DNA of 5,492 nucleotides from Comamonadaceae bacterium UBA2237 (GTDB lineage: Bacteria > Pseudomonadota > Gammaproteobacteria > Burkholderiales > Burkholderiaceae_C). The position numbers and the translations under genes are program-made. A model generated the notes under the pieces. The model was not told the origin of the DNA. It saw only the letters and a list, made by a program, of their open reading frames with translations, and searched no databases. Numbering within the stretch: the stretch's first letter is position 1; each line of letters starts with the position of its first letter. Where the stretch lies: NCBI GenBank assembly GCA_002347905.1, contig DDYJ01000157.1, positions 1-5,492 of the forward strand, in the 5' to 3' direction. This document shows positions 1-5,492 of this stretch, piece after piece.

Positions 1-9
1 GCAGACATC

Positions 10-240
10 ATGCAAGCCCAACGTGATTTGCTCATCAACGACGTGATCCACTTGATGGAGCGCCATTTTGATGGGGCTGAACTCGGTGGCGTAGTGAATG
101 AGATCGATAAGCTGTTTGCCGAGCGGTTCGACGATTTGGTCAAATCATTAGATCTTGGACGCCCCCCGCGTGGCTCGGGTGGAAACGGTAATGGTGGACA
201 CGGGGGTCATGGTGGACGTAAACCTCGCCATCTGCATTAA
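10..240 (+). CDS. Small uncharacterised protein with Gly/His-rich basic tail (possibly 5'-partial)
   Basis: I do not recognise this protein. The visible reading frame gives 76 residues from the ATG at 10. The frame is also open from base 1 with no stop, so the true start may lie upstream of the window. Residues 1-48 look like amphipathic, acidic helices (for example LLINDVIHLMERHF and VVNEIDKLFAERFDDLVKSL). From about residue 50 the sequence changes to a low-complexity tail rich in Gly, with repeated GGHGGHGG and a basic RKPRHLH end. Such a tail is probably disordered and could bind metal or nucleic acid, but that is only inference. There is no signal peptide, membrane segment or Cys. The gene converges on the fumarase gene and ends 19 nt before a strong hairpin. 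Its helical, non-repetitive N-terminal part argues for a real gene, but function is unknown. Confidence 0.6.
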   Translation: MQAQRDLLINDVIHLMERHFDGAELGGVVNEIDKLFAERFDDLVKSLDLGRPPRGSGGNGNGGHGGHGGRKPRHLH

Positions 241-259
241 AAAGTAGGTGTGTTCTCCA

Positions 260-292
260 AAAAATAAAAGCGCCAAAGGCGCTTTTATTTTT
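260..292. terminator. Bidirectional intrinsic terminator between convergent genes
   Basis: A perfect inverted repeat pairs 260-274 with 278-292 around an AAA loop (15 bp). The core is AAAAGCGCC/GGCGCTTTT. Because the outer arms are A-rich on the left and T-rich on the right, transcripts of either strand form a GC-core hairpin followed by a U-rich tract. It lies 19 nt after the stop of the small plus-strand gene and 24 nt after the stop of the minus-strand fumarase gene. That is the expected place for a shared terminator. Confidence 0.9.
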
Positions 293-316
293 AGTGCCAA
301 AGACGACGCAAGCAGA

Positions 317-1867
317 TTAGCTAGCAGAGACGCCAATCCCTTTGAATTCGCCCGTAGCGATACGTTTTTGCCATTCGGCAGGCCCAGTGATATGGGCACT
401 GGTTCCGCCTGAATCCACGGCGACTGTGACTGGCATATCGACGACGTCAAACTCATAAATGGCCTCCATGCCGAGATCGGCAAAACCGACTACTTTTGCG
501 TGCTTGATCGCTTTAGATACTAGGTAGGCTGCACCGCCAACCGCCATCAAATAGGCCGATTGGTGTTTCTTGATGGCGTCGACGGCAGTGGGGCCGCGTT
601 CGGCTTTGCCGACCATCGAAATCAACCCAGTCTGCGCCAGCATCATCTCGGTGAACTTGTCCATACGCGTGGCAGTGGTGGGACCTGCCGGTCCGACAGC
701 CTCGTTACCAACGGGGTCGACGGGGCCGACGTAGTAAATCACGCGGTTGGTGAAGTCCACAGGCAACTTTTCGCCTTTGGCTAACATGTCTTGGATGCGC
801 TTGTGCGCGGCGTCTCGGCCAGTAAGCATCTTGCCGTTGAGCAAAAGCGTTTGGCCGGGTTTCCAACTGGCGACTTCTGCTTTGGTGAGTGTGTTGAGAT
901 CGACCCGCTTGCTCTTTTGCGTGTCAGCAGACCAATTAACGTTCGGCCAGAGGTCGAGCGAGGGCGGGTCTAGGTATACAGGGCCCGAGCCATCCATCAC
1001 GAAATGCGCATGGCGGGTAGCGGCGCAGTTTGGAATCATGGCGACGGGCTTGCTTGCAGCGTGGGTGGGGTACATCTTGATCTTGACGTCGAGCACGGTC
1101 GTCAAACCGCCCAAGCCTTGCGCGCCAATGCCCAACGCGTTGACCTTGTGGTAGAGCTCCAAACGCAAGTCTTCGACCTGTGTCAACACGCCACCCTTGC
1201 TAGATTTCTCAAGCAGTTGGTACATGTCGAGGTCGTCCATCAAGCTTTCTTTGGCGAGCAAGACCGCTTTTTCAGCGGTGCCGCCAATGCCTATGCCCAA
1301 CATACCTGGGGGGCACCAACCCGCGCCCATGGTGGGCACCGTTTTGAGCACCCAATCGACCACGCTGTCGCTGGGGTTCAACATGATCATCTTGGATTTG
1401 TTTTCGCTACCGCCGCCTTTGGCTGCGACGATGATGTCCAAGGTATTGCCAGGAACGATTTGCGTGAAGATCACGGCAGGCGTGTTGTCTTTGGTATTTT
1501 TGCGGGCGAATTGTGGGTCGTCCACGACCGACGCGCGCAAGGTGTTGTCAGGATGGTTGTAGCCGCGGCGCACGCCTTCGTTGATGGCGTCTTCTAAGCC
1601 CGAAGAGAAACCTTCGAAACGCACATCCATTCCGACCTTTAAAAACACGTTGACGATGCCGGTGTCTTGGCACATTGGGCGATGTCCAGTCGCGCTCATC
1701 TTGCTATTGGTCAAGATTTGGGCAATCGCGTCTTTAGCGGCAGGACTTTGCTCGCGGGCATAGGCGCTGGCTAAATGTGAGATGTAGTCGGCTGGGTGGT
1801 AGTAGCTGATGTACTGCAGAGCAGCAGCAACGGATTCGATCAGGTCGTTTTGGCGGATGGTGGTCAT
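317..1867 (-). CDS. fumA: Class I (Fe-S) fumarate hydratase
   Basis: This 516-residue cytoplasmic enzyme should catalyse reversible hydration of fumarate to L-malate in the TCA cycle, using an oxygen-sensitive [4Fe-4S] cluster. It has the single-chain class I layout. The N-terminal alpha domain (about 10-290) carries the three expected cluster cysteines: C66 (CQDTG), C185 (GAGWCPPG) and C281 (IPNCAATRH). It also has the KGGGSENKSK motif at 150-159 and H269 in PTHAAS. The C-terminal beta domain (about 300-510) has R351, GPTTATRM (395-402) and K421. Recalled alignment to the Leishmania class I enzyme places D68, H269, R351, T397, R401 and K421 at its active-site positions. Length is normal and no key residue is missing. 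Some class I members act on mesaconate or tartrate as well, which sequence alone cannot exclude. The start matches the family N-terminus but has no clear ribosome binding site. The gene lies third in a possible ilvD-cytochrome-fum unit. Confidence 0.95.
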   Translation of the reverse strand: MTTIRQNDLIESVAAALQYISYYHPADYISHLASAYAREQSPAAKDAIAQILTNSKMSATGHRPMCQDTGIVNVFLKVGMDVRFEGFSSGLEDAINEGVRRGYNHPDNTLRASVVDDPQFARKNTKDNTPAVIFTQIVPGNTLDIIVAAKGGGSENKSKMIMLNPSDSVVDWVLKTVPTMGAGWCPPGMLGIGIGGTAEKAVLLAKESLMDDLDMYQLLEKSSKGGVLTQVEDLRLELYHKVNALGIGAQGLGGLTTVLDVKIKMYPTHAASKPVAMIPNCAATRHAHFVMDGSGPVYLDPPSLDLWPNVNWSADTQKSKRVDLNTLTKAEVASWKPGQTLLLNGKMLTGRDAAHKRIQDMLAKGEKLPVDFTNRVIYYVGPVDPVGNEAVGPAGPTTATRMDKFTEMMLAQTGLISMVGKAERGPTAVDAIKKHQSAYLMAVGGAAYLVSKAIKHAKVVGFADLGMEAIYEFDVVDMPVTVAVDSGGTSAHITGPAEWQKRIATGEFKGIGVSAS

Positions 1868-1927
1868 GGTGTTAGAAGTTAGCAGGCGAGAAAGTGGGCT
1901 GGGGAGGAAGTGTGCTGGGCAGGAAGT
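1868..1927 (-). repeat. 16-bp tandem repeat (3 copies plus a partial fourth) in the fumarase leader
   Basis: Read on the minus strand, ACTT begins a unit at 1927, 1911, 1895 and 1879, an exact 16-bp period. The units are ACTTCCTGCCCAGCAC, ACTTCCTCCCCAGCCC, ACTTTCTCGCCTGCTA and a 12-base remnant ACTTCTAACACC, which is directly followed by the fumarase ATG. Units 1 and 2 match at 14 of 16 positions and units 2 and 3 at 11 of 16. Unit 4 keeps little beyond ACTTC. The tract is pyrimidine-rich on the mRNA strand, takes the place where a Shine-Dalgarno would be expected, and fills half of the 116-bp gap. Whether it acts in regulation or is a decayed replication-slippage duplication cannot be told from sequence. 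Confidence 0.7.
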
Positions 1928-1936
1928 GAAAAATGG

Positions 1937-1978
1937 TCTGGAAAATAGAAGTGATTAGTTTCTGGAAAAGTCTAATCA
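1937..1978 (-). other. Short direct and inverted repeats between cytochrome and fumarase genes
   Basis: The rest of the 116-bp gap holds two copies of TCTGGAAAA (1937-1945 and 1961-1969, 24 bp apart). It also holds a 7-bp inverted repeat, TGATTAG/CTAATCA (1952-1958 and 1972-1978), with a 13-base loop. The inverted repeat starts 5 nt after the cytochrome stop on the minus strand. It is AT-rich and no pure U-run follows it, so it is a weak terminator candidate at best. It could equally be an operator or chance. I could not identify a convincing promoter for the fumarase gene here. Confidence 0.3.
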
Positions 1979-1983
1979 ATACG

Positions 1984-2301
1984 TCAACGCAAGCTCAATA
2001 CCCAGGCAGCTAATTTTTGGGCTTCGGCTTCGCTAACCTGGGGATTGGCCGGCATGGGAACAACACCCCACACGCCAGCGCCGCCTTTTTGAATTTTGGT
2101 GGTCAACGCGGCAAGCGCCAGCGGTTCATTGGCATAGCGCTTAGCGATTTCTTTGAAGGCGGGACCTACCACCTTTCTGTCGGGGTGGTGGCATGCCATG
2201 CAATTTTTCGCGGTGGCTAATGCCATATCGGCCCAGCAAGAAGGAGCCACAAGCACCATGTTCAACAAGGCAAAGGCGAGAAGAAGCTTTCGAAGTTTCA
2301 T
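1984..2301 (-). CDS. Small secreted class I cytochrome c (c551/c552-like)
   Basis: This 105-residue precursor should be a periplasmic monohaem electron carrier. Residues 1-24 form a Sec signal peptide: a basic MKLRK start, then a hydrophobic stretch, with probable signal peptidase I cleavage after CWA at 24. The mature protein of about 81 residues carries the haem-attachment motif CMACH at 34-38, with H38 as proximal ligand. It then has GPAFKEIAKRY (46-56) and GGAGVWGVVPMPAN (73-86), where M83 is the likely second axial ligand. It ends in a typical helix, EAEAQKLAAWVLSLR. This order and size match the bacterial c551/c552 group. Partners such as a terminal oxidase or a reductase cannot be named from this window. 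The gene begins 19 nt after ilvD on the same strand, so co-transcription is plausible. No clear ribosome binding site precedes the ATG. Confidence 0.93.
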   Translation of the reverse strand: MKLRKLLLAFALLNMVLVAPSCWADMALATAKNCMACHHPDRKVVGPAFKEIAKRYANEPLALAALTTKIQKGGAGVWGVVPMPANPQVSEAEAQKLAAWVLSLR

Positions 2302-2320
2302 GGTCAGTAGTAACCGCGCA

Positions 2321-4015
2321 TCAATAGTGATCTAAAACTGCGCCTTTGCTGGCACTAGATGCGTTGAACGCAAACTTGGCTTGGACACCGCGGTTGTATC
2401 GCGGAGCAGGTGCTTTCCAGCCCACTTTGCGTTGGGCCAATTCTGCGTCAGTCACATTCAGTTGCAAGAGAAGTTGGCGTGCGTCGATCGTGATGGAGTC
2501 GCCTTCATGGATGAAGGCAATGTTGCCGCCAGCTGCCGCTTCAGGGGCAACGTGTCCCACCACCATGCCCCAAGTGCCACCGGAGAAACGTCCGTCGGTG
2601 ATCAAACCCACGCTTTCGCCCAAACCAGCACCGATCAAGGCGCCAGTAGGAGCCAGCATTTCAGGCATTCCGGGTCCACCTTTGGGACCGAGATAGCGCA
2701 AGACCATGACATCGCCAGCTTTGATCTTGCCGTCCAAGATGGCTTTGAGCGCAGATTGCTCATCATCAAATACGCGGGCTGGGCCAGTGATGACAGGGTT
2801 TTTCAAGCCAGTGATTTTGGCGACCGAGCCTTCAGGTGAAAGGTTGCCTTTGAGAATCGCCAAATGGCCTTGCGCGTACATAGGCTTGTCAATAGTTCGG
2901 ATGACGTCTTGGTCAGCGCGTGGCATGTCAGGAATGTTGGCTAAGTTTTCGGCCACGGTTTTGCCAGTGATGGTCATGCAGTCGCCATGCAGCAAGCCAG
3001 CTTTGAGCAAAATCTTCATGACTTGTGGAATGCCGCCAGCGCGGTGTAAGTCGACAGCTAAATATTTACCGCTGGGTTTGAGGTCACAAATGACAGGCAC
3101 TTTTTTGCGCATACGCTCAAAGTCGTCGATTGTCCAATCGACTTGCGCTGCATGCGCAATGGCAAGGTAATGCAACACTGCGTTGGTGGAGCCACCTGTT
3201 GCCATGATCACGGCAACAGCGTTTTCCAAAGATTTCTTGGTGACGATGTCACGCGGTTTGATGTCTTTTTTGATCGCTTCGATCAAGACCTTGGCTGACT
3301 CCTTGGCAGAATTTTGCGTCTCGTCGTGCGGGTTGGCCATTGTGGAAGAAAAGGGCAGTGACATGCCCAAGGCTTCAAAAGAAGAGGACATGGTGTTGGC
3401 CGTGTACATGCCGCCGCAAGATCCCGTGCCTGGTATGGCGCGCATTTCAATCTCACGCAAATCAGCGTCACTCAGTTTGCCGGCTGAGTTTTCACCCACT
3501 GCCTCGAACACGCTCACGATGTTGAGGTCTTTGCCTTTGTAGGAGCCGGGAAGTATGGTGCCGCCGTAGACGTAAATCGCAGGCACATTGGCGCGCAAGA
3601 TGCCCATCATGCCGCCGGGCATGTTTTTGTCGCATCCGCCGACGACCAACACGCCGTCCATCCATTGGCCTTGCACGCAGGTCTCGATGCAGTCAGAGAT
3701 CACTTCGCGGCTGACCAAGGAATACTTCATGCCTTCGGTGCCCATGGCCATGCCATCAGAAATGGTGGGAGTGCCGAAAATTTGGGCATTGCCGCCGGCT
3801 TCTTCAATACCGGCCACCGCGGCATCGGCTAGTTTTTGTAAGCCACTGTTACAAGGGGTGATGGTGCTGTGTCCGTTGGCCACGCCCACCATAGGTTTGA
3901 CAAAGTCGCCTTCTTGGTAGCCCATGGCGTAATACATCGAACGATTGGGCGCGCGCGATTTGCCTTCGGTGATGTTGGCGGAACGGCGGTTGATTTTGAG
4001 AGGTGAAGTGGCCAT
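2321..4015 (-). CDS. ilvD: Dihydroxy-acid dehydratase, short-form Fe-S type
   Basis: This 564-residue cytoplasmic enzyme of the IlvD/Edd family should convert 2,3-dihydroxy-3-methylbutanoate (or -pentanoate) to the 2-oxo acid, the step before the final transamination in valine and isoleucine synthesis. Visible signatures are PCNSGLQ (C55), [10 protein letters not shown] (C128, D129, K130) and [16 protein letters not shown] (C200). Further signatures are [12 protein letters not shown] (271-282), [11 protein letters not shown] (443-453) and [12 protein letters not shown] (472-483). S478 in the last motif is the likely catalytic base, and K130 fits the carbamylated metal-binding lysine of the family. 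The PCNSGL cysteine is absent from the longer E. coli enzyme (PGHVHL there), so this protein belongs to the short clade, for which [2Fe-2S] clusters are known. The related sugar-acid dehydratases share the fold, but motifs and length favour IlvD. The N-terminus [18 protein letters not shown] fits the family start. It is divergent from lgt and first in its possible operon. Confidence 0.96.
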   Translation of the reverse strand: MATSPLKINRRSANITEGKSRAPNRSMYYAMGYQEGDFVKPMVGVANGHSTITPCNSGLQKLADAAVAGIEEAGGNAQIFGTPTISDGMAMGTEGMKYSLVSREVISDCIETCVQGQWMDGVLVVGGCDKNMPGGMMGILRANVPAIYVYGGTILPGSYKGKDLNIVSVFEAVGENSAGKLSDADLREIEMRAIPGTGSCGGMYTANTMSSSFEALGMSLPFSSTMANPHDETQNSAKESAKVLIEAIKKDIKPRDIVTKKSLENAVAVIMATGGSTNAVLHYLAIAHAAQVDWTIDDFERMRKKVPVICDLKPSGKYLAVDLHRAGGIPQVMKILLKAGLLHGDCMTITGKTVAENLANIPDMPRADQDVIRTIDKPMYAQGHLAILKGNLSPEGSVAKITGLKNPVITGPARVFDDEQSALKAILDGKIKAGDVMVLRYLGPKGGPGMPEMLAPTGALIGAGLGESVGLITDGRFSGGTWGMVVGHVAPEAAAGGNIAFIHEGDSITIDARQLLLQLNVTDAELAQRKVGWKAPAPRYNRGVQAKFAFNASSASKGAVLDHY

Positions 4016-4088
4016 GGTGAAGTGCTCAATCTGACAAAAACGCTTAGTTTAGCCCCCTCAGCAGAGCCTTTGTGGGGCAGAGTCGCCT
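4016..4088. other. Divergent intergenic region between ilvD and lgt
   Basis: These 73 bases (about 100 if lgt starts at 4116) must hold the 5' signals for both ilvD (leftward) and lgt (rightward), unless transcription comes from farther away. I see no convincing -35/-10 pair on either strand. CTGACA at 4031-4036 resembles a -35 box, but nothing like a -10 lies 16-18 bases on. A 5-bp inverted repeat, GCCCC (4052-4056) and GGGGC (4074-4078), has a 17-base loop and is too weak to call. No leader peptide or attenuator for ilvD is visible. Confidence 0.4.
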
Positions 4089-4115
4089 ATGCAAACCTCG
4101 CGCACAATGGCGAAC

Positions 4116-4949
4116 ATGTTGATGCATCCCCAATTTGATCCCGTTGCTTTGCAACTCGGGCCTGTCGCCATCCACTGGTATGGCATCACCTATTTAGTAG
4201 CTTTTGCCCTTTTCCTCCTTTTAGCGAAACGCCGTTTACAACACGCGCCCTATGCAGACTGGGTAGCGCAAGGTAAGTGGTCCGTTCAAGACGTTGACGA
4301 TTTGCTGACTTACGGGGTGATGGGCGTGGTTTTGGGCGGGCGCGTGGGTTATTGCCTTTTTTACAAACTGCCTTATTACGCAGAGCACACCATAGAGGTG
4401 TTTTACGTCTGGCAAGGTGGCATGAGTTTTCATGGTGGCATGTTGGGCGTGATTGCGGCGATGGCGCTGTTTGCTTGGCAGCGTAAACGCCCCTGGTTGG
4501 CGGTGACTGATTTCATCGCGCCTTGTGTGCCAACTGGATTGGCAGCGGGTCGTGTAGGCAATTTCATTAACGGTGAGTTGTGGGGCAGGGCGGCGGACCC
4601 TGATTTACCGTGGGCGATGGTGTTTCCACAAAGTGGCGCACTTTTGGCTCGCCACCCTTCTCAGGTTTATCAGTTTTTAGGTGAGGGCTTGTTGTTGTTT
4701 GTGGTGATGTGGTTTTATGCCAAAAAGCCTAGGCCAGTAGGCGCAGTTTCGGGTGTGTTTTTGATGGGATATGGTTTGATGCGTTTTATGGCGGAATACT
4801 TCCGAGAGCCAGATGCCCATTTGGGGCTTTTGGCCTTAGGGCTGAGCATGGGGCAGTGGTTATGCGTTCCCATGGTGGCGATAGGTACTTGGATGTGGGC
4901 GGCGATTGTGTTACAAAACAGTGAAATGTCCAATAAGCCACACGAATGA
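4116..4949 (+). CDS. lgt: Prolipoprotein diacylglyceryl transferase
   Basis: Lgt is an inner-membrane enzyme that moves diacylglyceryl from phosphatidylglycerol to the lipobox cysteine of prolipoproteins, the first step of lipoprotein maturation. From the ATG at 4116 it has 277 residues and about seven hydrophobic segments. Signatures (this numbering) are IHWYGITYL (19-27), GGRVGY (74-79), [11 protein letters not shown] (101-111, with H106 matching E. coli H103), the family signature [14 protein letters not shown] (145-158), RHPSQVYQ (179-186), and YFREPDAH (228-235) with the conserved Arg. Compared with E. coli, the loop before RHPSQ is much shorter. The start at 4116 ([12 protein letters not shown]) matches the family N-terminus. 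In-frame ATGs at 4089 and 4107 would add 9 or 3 residues, and none of these has a clear ribosome binding site. The stop overlaps the next gene's start by 4 nt, so translational coupling is likely. Confidence 0.96.
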   Translation: MLMHPQFDPVALQLGPVAIHWYGITYLVAFALFLLLAKRRLQHAPYADWVAQGKWSVQDVDDLLTYGVMGVVLGGRVGYCLFYKLPYYAEHTIEVFYVWQGGMSFHGGMLGVIAAMALFAWQRKRPWLAVTDFIAPCVPTGLAAGRVGNFINGELWGRAADPDLPWAMVFPQSGALLARHPSQVYQFLGEGLLLFVVMWFYAKKPRPVGAVSGVFLMGYGLMRFMAEYFREPDAHLGLLALGLSMGQWLCVPMVAIGTWMWAAIVLQNSEMSNKPHE

Positions 4950-5492
4950 ACGCAACCAACTGGCTCAGTAGCAAACTCAATTTGTTGCGTAACTCCGCGC
5001 CAGCAAGCGTTCCCCCTGAAGAAGTTGCGCGATCTACGCGAGAGCGCCTGGACGCCACCGTTCGCAAACAAAAAGAGGCGCTGTCGCCCCGTTCCTTGCG
5101 GCGCACGCTTTTGTTGCTGCAATCTGTGGTCGACTCCAAAGTCAGCGAGGTAGAGGGCGGACGTCGCGCCAAAGCCCTTGCAGATTGGTACGCCAAAGCC
5201 GAAACCAGTGAACGACAGGATTTGTGGTTGCTGATCAGCGAGCAATTTGGTCCTGACCCCGCAAAAGTCCGCGCCGCCAGGGATGATTACGACGCCGCGC
5301 TTGGCACTGCCGACGAGGGTGCTGCTGAAATACGGCTCCGACGAGCCCTGGTCTCGCCACGTACCCGATTGCTGCAACGCTTTGCCGCCTATCCAGGCGG
5401 CATGCGGTTTTTGGTGGACTTGCGCGCAGAGATGCTGCCGCACATCAAAGGCAATAAGCGCTTGCTGGCGCTAGACGCCGAGTTGGAAAACC
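4946..5492 (+). CDS. Malonyl-CoA decarboxylase, N-terminal part (runs off window)
   Basis: The frame from the ATG at 4946 stays open to the window end, giving 182 residues with no stop. The sequence fits the N-terminal helical domain of malonyl-CoA decarboxylase, which converts malonyl-CoA to acetyl-CoA and CO2. Recognisable parts are the helical segment [20 protein letters not shown] (77-96) and the block [20 protein letters not shown] (142-161), followed by [19 protein letters not shown]. The LVDLRAE...LALDAEL pattern is typical of the family and precedes the GNAT-like catalytic domain, which lies beyond the window. The catalytic residues therefore cannot be checked. The ATGA overlap with lgt and the Asn/Ser-rich start suggest the start is right, though no ribosome binding site is obvious apart from coupling. 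In other bacteria the enzyme (MatA or MCD) often sits with malonate uptake and activation genes. Here the upstream neighbour is lgt, which has no known link to it. Confidence 0.85.
   Translation, partial: MNATNWLSSKLNLLRNSAPASVPPEEVARSTRERLDATVRKQKEALSPRSLRRTLLLLQSVVDSKVSEVEGGRRAKALADWYAKAETSERQDLWLLISEQFGPDPAKVRAARDDYDAALGTADEGAAEIRLRRALVSPRTRLLQRFAAYPGGMRFLVDLRAEMLPHIKGNKRLLALDAELEN

Noticed and set aside
165..240. Gly-rich triplet-like DNA in the tail of the small protein as a CRISPR or minisatellite
   Set aside because: Repetition is short and irregular (GGN codons with interspersed His codons), which the Gly/His-rich protein tail explains.
1004..1597. A 197-codon plus-strand open frame opposite the fumarase gene
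   Set aside because: It lies wholly antisense to a clear class I fumarase with all motifs intact. Its product is compositionally odd, rich in His, Val and Gln, with no recognisable domain, as expected of a shadow frame.
1984..1989. TTGACG (minus strand) at the cytochrome stop as a -35 box for the fumarase gene
   Set aside because: It matches 5 of 6 consensus bases, but no acceptable -10 hexamer lies 16-18 bases downstream.
2236..2241. C22 in the cytochrome signal peptide as a lipobox cysteine (a lipoprotein, given the nearby lgt)
   Set aside because: The preceding residues are APS rather than a [LVI][ASTVI][GAS] pattern, and a normal signal peptidase I site (CWA, cleavage before D25) fits better.
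2381..3170. Plus-strand open frames of about 116-154 codons inside ilvD
   Set aside because: They are antisense to the strongly conserved IlvD frame and are several mutually overlapping shadows without domains.
4031..4036. CTGACA as a -35 box for lgt
   Set aside because: The region 16-18 bases downstream is C-rich (CCCCTC) and cannot be a -10. The AT-rich TTAGTTT is only about 8 bases away.
4052..4078. GCCCC/GGGGC inverted repeat before lgt as a terminator or riboswitch stem
   Set aside because: It has only 5 bp with a 17-base loop and no U-run, so it is compatible with chance.
4715..5443. A 242-codon minus-strand open frame across the lgt/decarboxylase junction
   Set aside because: It overlaps two well-supported plus-strand genes in antisense, and its product has no recognisable motif.

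Overview
The window looks like ordinary chromosomal core sequence from a betaproteobacterium, most likely order Burkholderiales and probably a Comamonadaceae relative with moderate GC. That placement is inferred from the style of the proteins: an Lgt beginning [12 protein letters not shown], a single-chain class I fumarase, a short-form dihydroxy-acid dehydratase and a malonyl-CoA decarboxylase. No search was possible, so genus is not assigned. I found no mobile element, CRISPR array, tRNA, rRNA or phage gene, and I do not see a novel defence or accessory system.

Layout from left to right. Positions 1-240 (+) hold the end, or all, of a small unknown protein with a Gly/His-rich basic tail. A perfect 15-bp hairpin at 260-292 then separates it from a convergent minus-strand block. 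Read in its own direction (right to left), that block is ilvD (4015 to 2321), a small secreted cytochrome c (2301 to 1984) and a class I fumarase (1867 to 317). Spacing is 19 nt between ilvD and the cytochrome, and 116 nt between the cytochrome and the fumarase. The fumarase leader carries an unusual 16-bp tandem repeat that ends exactly at its start codon. On the plus strand, divergent from ilvD, lgt (4116 or 4089 to 4949) overlaps by 4 nt the start of a malonyl-CoA decarboxylase gene (4946 onward), which leaves the window unfinished.

Functionally, the minus-strand block joins two Fe-S hydro-lyases (IlvD in branched-chain amino acid synthesis, fumarase in the TCA cycle) around a periplasmic electron carrier. 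The plus-strand pair joins lipoprotein maturation (Lgt) to malonyl-CoA turnover. Neither grouping forms an obvious single pathway. The most notable signals are the repeat upstream of the fumarase, the composition of the small unknown protein, and the lack of clear Shine-Dalgarno sequences before the minus-strand genes. No gene-free stretch exceeds about 120 bases.
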